From: Penaeus vannamei
Taxonomy: Eukaryota > Arthropoda > Malacostraca > Decapoda > Penaeidae
DNA length: 15,000 bases
Assembly: GCF_042767895.1 (NCBI RefSeq)
Contig: NC_091577.1
Span: forward strand, 31,517,285 to 31,532,284
Direction: 5' to 3'
Below are positions 1 through 8,811 of the stretch, piece by piece (positions within the stretch are counted from its first letter, which is position 1; each line of letters opens with the position of its first letter). The notes beneath the pieces were generated by a model. The model saw nothing but the letters and a program-made list of their open reading frames with translations, ran no database searches and was not told the DNA's origin. Position numbers and translations under genes: made by a program.

Positions 1-46
1 GGATGACAAGGGCAACACAAGCAAATGCATTGCTGACATTGTTTCG
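1..46 (+). CDS. VPS28: VPS28 exon (partial, start outside window)
   Basis: Reading from base 2 gives DDKGNTSKCIADIVS, matching the region of VPS28 just before the C-terminal domain. It ends on a complete codon (TCG) followed by the strong donor GTAAGC at 47. The exon continues upstream of the window. Confidence 0.93.
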
Positions 47-1127
47 GTAAGCTGACAGACTCTTGTGCACAGCTTTTAAGTTAAAGTTTGAGAGAAGGGA
101 GTTACGAGATCAAGAAACGTCATTCTGTCACACAAGTCTCAAATCTAAGAGATAAAGAAGCAGTAGCAAGTGAATGAATACTTCTGCTTGTGTGGGTGTG
201 TCTCTTTTCATTCATGTGAGTGGGTGTTTGTTAGAGAAGGAATGTGTGATCTGAATTAGGTGCTGTGTCTGTGATCTATCCGTTATCAACATGTTTTCCA
301 TCGCCTCCAGTGGCTTACGTGTTGCCCAGTTTCTAAAGTATCTGGATTTTCCGTTCAACAGCTCTTCATCACTGTTATGGACAAGCTTCGACTTGGGATC
401 AATGCGAATGACGAGCTGCAACCTGACCTCAAGGATCTGATGGAGAACATGACTCGGCTCTCAGTTCTTCCTCAGGTAAGAGGATTGTGTATCATGGTAT
501 TGGGTATAGTAGTAGTTGTAGTGTTAGTGTTAGTGGGTATAGTAGTAGTAGGTGTTATAGTAGTGAAAGTAGTAATTGTAGGTGTAGTATTATAGTAGTA
601 AGTAGTAGTATATAGTAGTGATTTGTATTAGTAGTAGTAAAAGTAGTAGTAAAAGTAATTTTGTAGTAGGAATAGTAGTATAGTAGTAGTAGTGGTGGTG
701 GTAGTGGTAGTGGAGGTATATTAGTACAGTATTAATTGTAATTACTGATTATGATGATCTAGATATCTTTAGCTAAAGAAAAATGGAAAAATATCCATCA
801 GGACAGAAAACATACCAGTTATCTGTGAGCTTCAAAAAGTATACTTTCCTCCTTTCTCCAAGTAACAGAACCTAATATTTATTGTTCATGAGAGCTTTTT
901 TGTCAGTCCTGATGTGCTGTTTCAGTTTTTACATGAACAACTGAACCTAATCCACGTTGCTATCTCTCCCTCAGGACTTCGAAGGCAAGGCAAAAGTGAA
1001 GGAGTGGATCGGCACCTTGGAGGGGATGACGGCAGATGAAACCCTCTCTGAAACACAAGTGCGGCAGATGATCTTTGACCTGGAGTCAGCGTATAATGCA
1101 TTCAACAGACTGCTCCAGCATACATAA
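1..1127 (+). CDS. VPS28: VPS28, ESCRT-I subunit (C-terminal part, three exons)
   Basis: Coding segments 1-46, 362-475 and 975-1127 join in phase 0 to give about 103 residues ending at a TAA. From family knowledge, VPS28 is a core subunit of ESCRT-I, which with TSG101 and VPS37 sorts ubiquitinated cargo into multivesicular bodies; its C-terminal four-helix domain contacts the ESCRT-II subunit VPS36. The joined peptide follows the human C-terminus closely: DDKGN, CIADIVS, LFITVMDKLRL, DELQPDL, LPQDFEG, then QVRQMIFDLESAYNAFNR just before the stop. The segment corresponds roughly to the last half of the 221-residue human protein, so essentially the whole C-terminal domain is here. The N-terminal half lies upstream of the window. 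No frameshift or missing conserved block is visible. Confidence 0.96.
47..361 (+). other. VPS28 intron
   Basis: The intron runs from donor GTAAGC to an acceptor ending CAACAG at 361. The polypyrimidine tract is weak, but the reading frame across the junction (IVS|LFITVMDK) matches the family. No other feature is visible in it. Confidence 0.9.
362..475 (+). CDS. VPS28: VPS28 exon, first part of the C-terminal domain
   Basis: There are 38 full codons, beginning LFITVMDKLRLGINAND and ending TRLSVLPQ, phase 0 at both ends. It is flanked by acceptor CAG at 361 and donor GTAAGA at 476. It covers the first helices of the domain that binds ESCRT-II. Confidence 0.95.
476..974 (+). other. VPS28 intron with triplet repeat
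   Basis: The donor is GTAAGA and the acceptor is CTCCCTCAG at 974 with a good pyrimidine run. The first half is dominated by a degenerate TAG/GTA triplet repeat (listed separately); the rest is unremarkable AT-rich sequence. Confidence 0.9.
505..718 (+). repeat. Degenerate (TAG)n/(GTA)n triplet microsatellite
   Basis: About 200 bases are made almost entirely of TAG, TAGTGG, TGTAG and GTTAG units, read on the + strand. The array is imperfect, with many point differences, which suggests an old microsatellite. It sits inside a VPS28 intron and has no coding role: the open frame running into it from the exon is only intron read-through. Confidence 0.9.
975..1127 (+). CDS. VPS28: VPS28 terminal coding exon
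   Basis: There are 50 codons plus TAA (1125-1127). It begins DFEGKAKVKEWIGTLEGM and ends with the near-invariant VPS28 tail QVRQMIFDLESAYNAFNR, then LLQHT. It continues in frame from the preceding exon (LPQ|DFEG), as in human VPS28. Confidence 0.96.
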   Translation, partial: DFEGKAKVKEWIGTLEGMTADETLSETQVRQMIFDLESAYNAFNRLLQHT

Positions 1128-1739
1128 TCTGGCTGTTGACTTTGAATAATGTTAAGAGTTACAATTGTATAGGAAATATCCAAGTGGTTGTTATATTACC
1201 AATGACCCAGTGGGGCTATATTTACATTGAAAATCGACCTGAATCCTCCTTTAGCTCCACAAGTAGATTTAGGGAGATGTTACGAGTCTTTTTCCTTTTT
1301 CTTTTTTTCTCTCTCTCTCTTTCCTTTATGTACATATCTATATTTTTTCCCTCTCCTTCCCCTTCTTTTAGATAATGTATAAGAGATTTCACAAGATGAC
1401 TCAAGCAATTCATGTTTGCCAGCACTGTATTACAAAACCCTCCTTGGTTTTGTCTTAATTCATGGGTATAATATTGACCTTGTTAGCCATTTCTTGTCAT
1501 TGTATAGATGCATTACCATTCCTCATTGAGAATTGTAGGTCAGAGCTTGTTCATCTTTTAGCAAGGGGGATAGTTGAGTTTATAAGAAAAAGTCTGTGAA
1601 GAAAAAAAGAGAGACTATTTTGGTAGAAAAAGAATATGTAAGTGATCCCAGATTTCAGTTCATACTGTTAATTGGTTTGGAGGTCTTGCCAACACCATCA
1701 GTCAATTTGTATTTTTTTATTATATTTTTTGGTTTATTT

Positions 1740-1758
1740 CCCCCCCCCCCCCCCCCCC
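1740..1758 (+). repeat. Poly-C tract (19 C)
   Basis: This is an uninterrupted run of C in the presumed VPS28 3' UTR. If transcribed it would be a binding platform for poly(C)-binding KH-domain proteins (known for that family; occupancy here is inference). Its exact length may be affected by sequencing error. Confidence 0.85.
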
Positions 1759-1883
1759 TAGTTGGATAGGTTGAAACTGTTGCCCTTCTTTTCGGTTTAA
1801 TTTGACATGTGTTTATTGTCTTTATTTATTCTCCAAACTGCGTGTTTGACTAGTCGCAGGTCTTCTAGAGAACTTTGTATAAT

Positions 1884-1896
1884 CCCCCCCCCCCCC
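1884..1896 (+). repeat. Poly-C tract (13 C)
   Basis: This is a second C run about 125 bases after the first, in the same orientation and in the same presumed 3' UTR. Confidence 0.85.
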
Positions 1897-2213
1897 TTCC
1901 CCAGGTAGGAGTTGAGATTGAACTCTTATTTATTTTTTACTTGGAAAAAATATTTGGATTTAAAAAGCATGAAGCTAATTTTGTACACATTATGCGTCTG
2001 TGGTCCATATAATCTTTGTATAATTTCCAGCTTTACATACATTAGGGACACCTGTTTAAAATTATTTGAATATAGTCATTGTAGATTTTAAGTTCAAGAT
2101 ATATAATAACTTCATAATATTAATGAGATATAATTATTATTATTGCTCTTGTGTATCTGTGCAATAATAGATTTTTTTTTTAAGATTTGATTTATACCAT
2201 ACAGTTGAAAAAT

Positions 2214-2219
2214 AATAAA
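2214..2219 (+). terminator. Candidate poly(A) signal of VPS28
   Basis: A canonical AATAAA lies 1.09 kb after the VPS28 stop, followed within 40 bases by U/GU-containing sequence. No other clean AATAAA was noted between the stop and this point. Cleavage would be expected around 2230-2245. Confidence 0.45.
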
Positions 2220-2240
2220 ATGAACATTTTACATGTCTTT

Positions 2241-3281
2241 CAATAGAATCTTGGTTCCTCTAGGACAAATAGCCAGAGAAAAATCCATTAAAAATACTTT
2301 TAAGGATTTTTCACAGTAATCCCCCCACCATCTCATACCCTGTTCTTATTGTTGGGGGCACAGGAGACGGGTACTAAAGTACAATGTTGGGGATTGTCCC
2401 TACCTTGGGCCTAAACCTTTGGCTCAACCAATTATGCATGGTCTTTTAGTCTCCCCTTTTCATTCCTTCTCTTATTGCCTTCTGTCCACTTCCTAAGGTG
2501 TAAGAGCAGTGCTGAACAGATGAAGGGCAGCCTCAGAGACCATGGGCACGGTGTTCCCTTAGTTAATTACCTAGTCCATGCCTTTCGTGAGGACTGACTG
2601 ATAGATTGTTTCTCTTTTCTTCATATTTTAGGCTTACAATAGACAAATTGAAGATTTTGTATCCTTATTGTGGAACTGAGGCTTGCCCCTTTATTAAGCA
2701 ACCTATCTGAATTTGACTTTTCTATTTTTTGGGCCCCTGGCTCTCCTTTGATCGTGGTCCCCCTGCTCAATGCTTGCTGTCAACCCGAACTATTTCCAAT
2801 CATCCACTCAAGCTTCAGAATACATACCTACCTCTCTTGCAACATCCTCTACTCCTACTACTACTATTGTAGTCTTCATTTTCACCCCATCCCCCTGTAT
2901 TACTACTATTCATCCTTATTATTGTCCTCCTGCAAAACTACATCACTCCACACCACTCCCTATTCTTCCCATCTTTGTCCTACTACTTCCACCTTTTACA
3001 AATTGATTATTAATTGAAAATTTTTGGCCACGTCAATATCTACAGTCATAAGCAGCATATACAAAATATAGCAACAGGGTTAGGTAAGGAAAGGTCATAC
3101 TGCATTATAACAAAGTATTGTGGCAAAAAGGTAAAAAAATGAATTAACAATTAGTACAAATATTATATAAAGGCTATAGAGAGAACTGTTGGGGGAATAG
3201 CAAAAAAAAGTACAAAGGCTGTGTTCAGGACTGACACAAAACTAGTCTTTCATCCTTTCAGCACGGCTCTCACAATTTAGG
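2241..3281. other. Intergenic DNA, probably decayed mobile-element sequence
   Basis: No conserved gene is visible. The stretch from about 2330 to 2660 and the pyrimidine-rich block at about 2790-3000 (CTACTCC/TACTAC-like units) have the look of degenerate retroelement sequence. A differently composed, A-rich segment at about 3003-3250 may be a later insertion. The open frames here (about 2670-3017) are short, compositionally biased and unrecognised. The retroelement assignment leans on the neighbouring zinc-knuckle ORF. Confidence 0.35.
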
Positions 3282-3758
3282 ATGGGGACAGAAGGGGATG
3301 AAGAAGAAAAGGAAAAAAAAGCAAGGTGGAGAAGAAAAGACCATTCAAAATTGAAGTCAGGGCTGATGTCCAAGGAACGGGTGACCCCCTACCTTGTGCC
3401 TCAGTCCTCGTCTCCTAAGCCTCCCAACAACAACAGGCATGGGATTGGGAGAGCCACCTTTACAAACCTTTCGAGTTCTTGCAAGAATTGGTTACAGACT
3501 GTGAAAACAACCTGCTTGCCTGATGCAGTAGCCGTGCAGAGCAACACTCTTCCTCCATCAACATTACAAAGATTACCTTCCATAGACATGACTTACCCCA
3601 TGAAGTTTATGTTGTTAGAGAGTTGTGCCCCATTTGACCATATCGACCCTTCCCATCAATGTCAGAAATGTTGGCACTTTGGCCACACTTCCAGCCATAG
3701 GTACTCCACAGCCTGCTGGCATCTGTGTGCCCAACCTAGTCATAACCATTCAAATTGA
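3282..3758 (+). pseudogene. Decayed non-LTR retrotransposon gag-like ORF (zinc-knuckle remnant)
   Basis: This 158-codon open frame starts with a Lys/Glu-rich stretch and has no recognisable cellular domain. Near its end (residues about 122-158) it reads DPSHQCQKCWHFGHTSSH followed by a second partial cysteine pair and NHSN. That is the shape of tandem CCHC knuckles in ORF1/gag proteins of Jockey- and R1-type LINEs (C-x2-C-x-x-FGH). Expected cysteines are replaced: HRYS where an HC is usual, and WHLC as the second half-knuckle. The frame then stops at 3756-3758, with no reverse transcriptase or endonuclease ORF in the following sequence. I infer a truncated, inactive remnant. The Lys-rich start may be unrelated read-through. 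Confidence 0.5.
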
Positions 3759-4800
3759 TCTCTACAGTCTCATTCCATAGGTTCTCCTTCAACACCCATT
3801 TCAACCTGAATTACCCATTCATTGCTTCATAATGGCTTTTGTTCTGTGGCAAGTGAAATATTCCTTTTCCTTCCCCAGATGCACAGATACTCTGAATTTG
3901 ATCTAATTGCCTTGCAGCCTTAACACCCCTCCCCAATTACTAATCCCTGCATCAATACATTTACCTTACTGTCCTATAGTGCTCTATGACCTTTGGCATC
4001 TATGACATTTTGTACTAATCATTGATTAATTTTTACCCTTTTCACCACAGCACATACAAATGCTTCAACTATTAACTATATGCAATGATTTGTTGTCAGG
4101 CATTATATGAATAAGGCAAAATTAATAATAAAAATTAAATAAATAAAGCAGTTGCCTTCCCTCTGTTACTCCCTCCTAAGTCCCAATCTTCCTTAATGCC
4201 TCCGTTCTTCTGTGTGGTTTTCCAGGTGTTTGCACATGTACATAGGTAGCTGTGCTTATCCAGGTGTGTCTGTACACTATGTATATGTATATTTGTGTGT
4301 ATGTCGGCTTGTGTTCATTTACATCTATCCATTGTGTGTGTGTTGTTCATATCCATATGGGTGGTTCCCCAGGATGGTACTAGCATGAGCCACTAATCAA
4401 GTCCTTTGATAAACTTACACAAAGTAAACAATGGTTTATGGTTAATGGTTAAAAGCAAAATTAAATGTGCTAGACATCTGAGGTCATGTAGCACTATAGG
4501 AAGGTATAGTAACCAAGGAAACAAAGTAATATGCATGTAGACGTGTGAGCATGCCCATATTATACTCCAAATATAATCATCAATCTCTATGAAGTACTAA
4601 GGAGAAATACCATGTAATTCATGTACCTTACATGTAGAAGCCAACTTCTCTGTGATGAGGTAACAAAATTCCAAAGTGTAACCTTTTGAAGTCTTATTGG
4701 ACACACAATCTCTACAATACCCTACCGTAAGAGATTGCACTAAAGAAATAAAAGGTTAATTCAACCCTATATAGTTTTAATCAGGTAACTTAATGCTTGC
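3759..4800. other. Intergenic region between the convergent genes
   Basis: No gene, RNA gene or intact mobile element is seen. The part up to about 4150 could continue the decayed element above. A GT-rich segment is at about 4258-4345. The remainder is ordinary AT-rich DNA with several + strand AATAAA motifs around 4125-4150 that have no gene to serve. Confidence 0.5.
4258..4345 (+). repeat. GT-rich low-complexity segment
   Basis: The segment is enriched in TGTGTGT, GTATATGTAT and related units but is not a clean array. It is probably a degraded (TG)n microsatellite. Confidence 0.5.
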
Positions 4801-4809
4801 CTTTTATCA

Positions 4810-6108
4810 GTTGTGACCACAGACAGAATATGAAAAAAAAACAAAAAAAAAACATGAAAGACAAACTTTTTTTCTTTTCAACTTTTCATATTATCGCTAT
4901 ATATTTATTCCTTGTTGTCACGTTACTTTAATCTAGAACATAATAAAATAAATCAAGATTATGTAGCTTCAAGACAGGATCACAAAAAGATTACTGTTCA
5001 TATTGTTCTGAATAATGGGAAAAAATCCTTACATTTACATAAAAAAAAAAAAATCCATCACAACCAAAAATAATGAGGATATAAAAACTTGGAAAGGCTA
5101 ATCTTAAAAACTACTGTGTAAAATTTATTCATCGAAAGTTATTTCTTATGTTCCTTCAATTATTCTTTTTTTTTTCTTTTTTTTACAGAAAAAGCACATT
5201 CACAAATGTACAATAAGAAAGACTGAGCATGGTAAACATATTTACATCAACACTTTTTCACTTTTCACAAAGAACACTTAGCATTTAATATATATTTCAT
5301 TCAACTCTGATACCTATACATTATCATCTCTTGATACAAAAGAGTCTTTTTTACAATGCTCCCTTTTTTTCTTCTTTTTATTTTCTTTTATGGCATGTCA
5401 AAAACGTCAAAGGACTAATTTAATAAATACATCTCATCTCTCACAGGGGAAACCTTATAATACAGGAAGGAAATCCGCATACAAGTGGCCTAGATATATA
5501 CACTACTCCTTTGTACTTGCTCTGATAAAACGTACCAGCAACAAGTTCGTCGAAAATTACACACGATAATGCTTATTAAAAATAAATTTTTATCTATCAA
5601 TTTTTTTCTTCCCTTTTACATATTTAAATCTTTACAACGCAAGATCAAATTATTCCAGTAAGTAATTAGAACGTACGATACATTTCCACTGGCCAATGAC
5701 ATTTGACACCTTTTACCTCAAAGGACAACTAAGACTTTAATGAATAACAGTACCCTTTTCAACTCTATGTACTCCTCATTAATGTCTCAACTCGCAATAA
5801 TGTGATTGTATAGACTGTACTTGGGTGCGTACAATGAAGTGAATTCCCAGAATGATTTTCAATGAGCTAAGGCAGCCACCAAAGAGGATGACTAGCCCTG
5901 TCACTATTTACAGAAACCTTAAATAAATATAAAAAATGAGCAAGTAGTTGAGATATAAAGAAAAAAAAAATTCCTCCTCCTAGAGATTTGCCACCTTCCC
6001 CCATCCTAAAAAAAAAAAGAGAAAAAAAATTACAATACACATTAATCTTTTTTTTTTCTTTTTTGTTTTTACTTTCACTACATTTGTGAAAATAAGTGCC
6101 TACGTCTC
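4810..6108 (-). other. NCBP3: Probable NCBP3 3' untranslated region
   Basis: The sequence downstream of the NCBP3 stop on the - strand has no open frame of note. It is A/U-rich with many poly-U and poly-A runs and ends at a good poly(A) signal with a downstream U-rich element. Length about 1.2 kb if the distal signal at 4904 is used; nearer signals could give shorter forms. Confidence 0.5.
4904..4909 (-). terminator. Candidate distal poly(A) signal of NCBP3
   Basis: The + strand TTTATT is AATAAA on the - strand. It is followed, in the direction of transcription, by a U-rich block with two long U runs (+ strand A runs at about 4832-4852), which fits a downstream element. Other - strand AATAAA motifs lie at 5124-5129 and 5377-5382. 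Confidence 0.45.
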
Positions 6109-6384
6109 TTAATCTTCGTCACTGGCAATCAAGCGGTAGTAACGGTCATTGTCCACTTCTACAGAAACAGGCTCTCGTCTCCGCTTGCTCGTGAGCTTTG
6201 CACGTAGATCTAACTTATTCCTGGCATCCCCACCCCTAGCTGGGCTGCGTACATCCAGCAGTCTGTCCTGGATGCTAACACCCCCGCGGAACTTTCCACC
6301 TGAGAGTCGGCTGCGCAGATCTGTGCTTGACCTCTGGCTCTGCTTCTTCTGCTCTGCGTCAGCGTACATCTTCATCCTCGGACT
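6109..6384 (-). CDS. NCBP3: NCBP3 terminal coding exon
   Basis: It starts SPRMKMYADAEQKK, aligning with the human MKM..MYADE segment, and ends LIASDED then TAA (6109-6111). The acceptor is CCTCCCTCTAG. It is rich in Arg, Ser and Lys, with TDLRSRLSG, LLDVRSP and LDLRAKL repeating a D-L/V-R pattern also seen in human NCBP3. A basic SKRRRE stretch may be a nuclear localisation signal (inference). Confidence 0.93.
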   Translation of the reverse strand, partial: SPRMKMYADAEQKKQSQRSSTDLRSRLSGGKFRGGVSIQDRLLDVRSPARGGDARNKLDLRAKLTSKRRREPVSVEVDNDRYYRLIASDED

Positions 6385-8715
6385 CTAGAGGGAGGAAAGA
6401 CATGGGACTGTCAGACCTACCCTGATCTAAGCAGCGATTCATATTGGAACTGTTGTGTCAAGCCACAGGCTCTTCATGGTATCCCAAAAACCTGCAGCCT
6501 TAACGAAATAATCACTTATATTCTAAATACTGATCTTGAATAATAGCCCTACTCATCTTTAATCAACTCATTAACGAAAGTCATAAACTACCTCTACCTT
6601 AAATGAAATTAATAATATTTAACCACTAGCCGCCAGGTGGCATGTGCATACGTGCCATGGCTGTTGTGGACTGAAAAACGGATGGCATCGTATCATGACC
6701 ATTCCGGCACCATTGGCTCTTCAGACAGAGTTTTTTTTACTCTGACAGTAGTGGCTTCATTTATATCAAAGATTTTAGGCAATTTGCACCTATCATGAAG
6801 GTAAACCTTCAAAATTATAATAATCTATAAATTATAGCAAAATAAAAGCTTTTAGGTGCCAAATGTCGCTCGCAAACTACCGAACGAGCTGGGCACAAAA
6901 GGGAAACTGCCAAGGCACACCAACAATCCTGTTATTACATCCACATTTTACCCGGTGGCACTGGGTTAATCAAACTATGAATTACGTTTTTTACCCTTTC
7001 TTACCTTGATTTTCCTGTTCCACGGAACTATGTCATCACTGTCGTCACTTCCTTGTTTAGAATCCTCCTCCTGATAACCACCCAACATGTCTTCATAGTC
7101 ACTGTCATCCTCACGTTTCCTCTTCTGGGATACAACTGTAAAAGTAGAACAAATACACCTTAACATGCTGCAACATTGAAAAAAAAGCTAAGATACTTAG
7201 GAAATAATAAAAATGATAAACCAATAAAAAAATAAGTAAAAATATAAAAAGTTAATAAAAATGCAAAAAATCAATAAACTATGAATAAAAACGTAGCATT
7301 TCTATTCACGATCAACACTAAAGGAGACAACTATCCTATTTCTAAGCAGAAAAAAGTACATACCTGGAATACAGACGATTTTACCCAAGAACATCAGATT
7401 TAAAACATTTGGCAAAAGAAAAGGAAACTTAAAGAAATGTAGTATTCCTACACACAAAAAAGCAAAGTCAGAGACAAGGAACCTAATTGATAATCTTTAT
7501 TTTAATATCAGAAAAAATGCCATCTAAACAAAAATACAGCATTTTCATTAATCAGACAGCAAGAACAACCCCTACATTCCCAAACAAGATAAATGCATTG
7601 CTCCTAAAACCATATCTAATATCATGAAATTAAGAGTAAGGAAAATGAATAAAACGTAACCAAGAAAAATAACTGAATTAAAGTAATCAACATAAACAAA
7701 TATGTATAAGGAATCAATATGAATAAAAAATCAAATACATTAAAAGCAATAAATAAGAGAAAAGAAAAAAACAAAACAACTTAAACCAAACAATATCAAT
7801 AAAAAATTAATTGGAAAACAAATGATCCCTACCATTCACATGGAATTAAAAAAAAAACTATTTCTATCCAACAAGATCAAAAACTAAGTAGATAAAAACC
7901 AAGAAAAAAAGGACGACCTCCTCCACCTTTGGTATGCTTCCGCAACAGTGCCTGATAATCAATTCTGTCCTCCTCCTGGCTCTCCTTACGACCCCAGTTT
8001 TGAGCCAGCATCCCCCACGGGTTCTTGGGGTTGTCCAGATCTATGCGCTTGTTCCGCTGTTCCTCCAGTTCTCGTCTCCTCTGGGCCTCTCGCATTCTTC
8101 TTCGCCCACTCTCGCTTAAAAGACCCTTGATACCTAGAAACAAAATGAAAATTATAATTGCCTAAATTGGCATGATTTACAGGGAAACAATTGTCTGAAA
8201 ATGCACAAAAAAATGCATTTTTCCAACTCTGCACATGCACCAGAAGCTCCAAGCTCTGGGGTTAATGTGAAACAGTAAAAATCTATCCTTCAAGTGCCAT
8301 TTCATAATAATTTCATAATAGCATTTCATTGAGCAAAAAGTCTACACCAAAATGATAAATAAAAAAACATTCACCTCCATAGTTAGGATTTCCGTGTTTG
8401 CGGTAATATTCAGACTTTCTCTCTGCACCTTCTTCTTTCTTGTCCTTATTACTAGCAAAGCGCAGTAGAATGGCTTTGGTCCGTGGGCAGGGCACCCCAA
8501 GTCTCCATCTGCCAGGAGGTACAGGGACTGCCACGTCTTCTGTTGTTATGCTACTCTGTAATGGAAAGTAGTGAAAGCTAATTATCTAACAATTCCTCAT
8601 TATGAAAGCATCTTATGAAAGGAAAGTAGGAACTGAAGTAAATAAGTTTGTGCATTGTGGGTTTTTCTACCATGTATGTGTGTATGTATGTATGTGTATA
8701 TATATAATATATATA

Positions 8716-8811
<96 letters not shown>

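Larger units (their letters stand above)
1128..2240 (+). other. VPS28: Probable VPS28 3' untranslated region
   Basis: There is no coding potential after the VPS28 stop. The sequence is U-rich, with two poly-C runs and AU-rich stretches, up to a canonical AATAAA at 2214. The exact end is inferred; a shorter isoform using a variant signal is possible. Confidence 0.55.

Noticed and set aside
377..595. + strand 72-codon ORF read as a Val-rich protein
   Set aside because: Its first 33 codons are the VPS28 exon; the Val/Ile-rich rest is read-through into the TAG-triplet repeat of the intron after a GTAAGA donor.
1222..1425. - strand Lys/Arg/Glu-rich ORF and its + strand partner in the VPS28 3' UTR
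   Set aside because: Composition comes from a CTCTCT/TTTTC pyrimidine-rich stretch; no splice or homology support.
2670..3017. + strand 115- and 78-codon ORFs
   Set aside because: They are overlapping open frames in a pyrimidine-rich degenerate segment. The Tyr/Ser/Thr-rich products look like low-complexity translation, not a gene.
7934..8130. + strand ORFs opposite the NCBP3 Arg/Glu-rich exon
   Set aside because: They are antisense to a well-supported NCBP3 exon and show no family resemblance.
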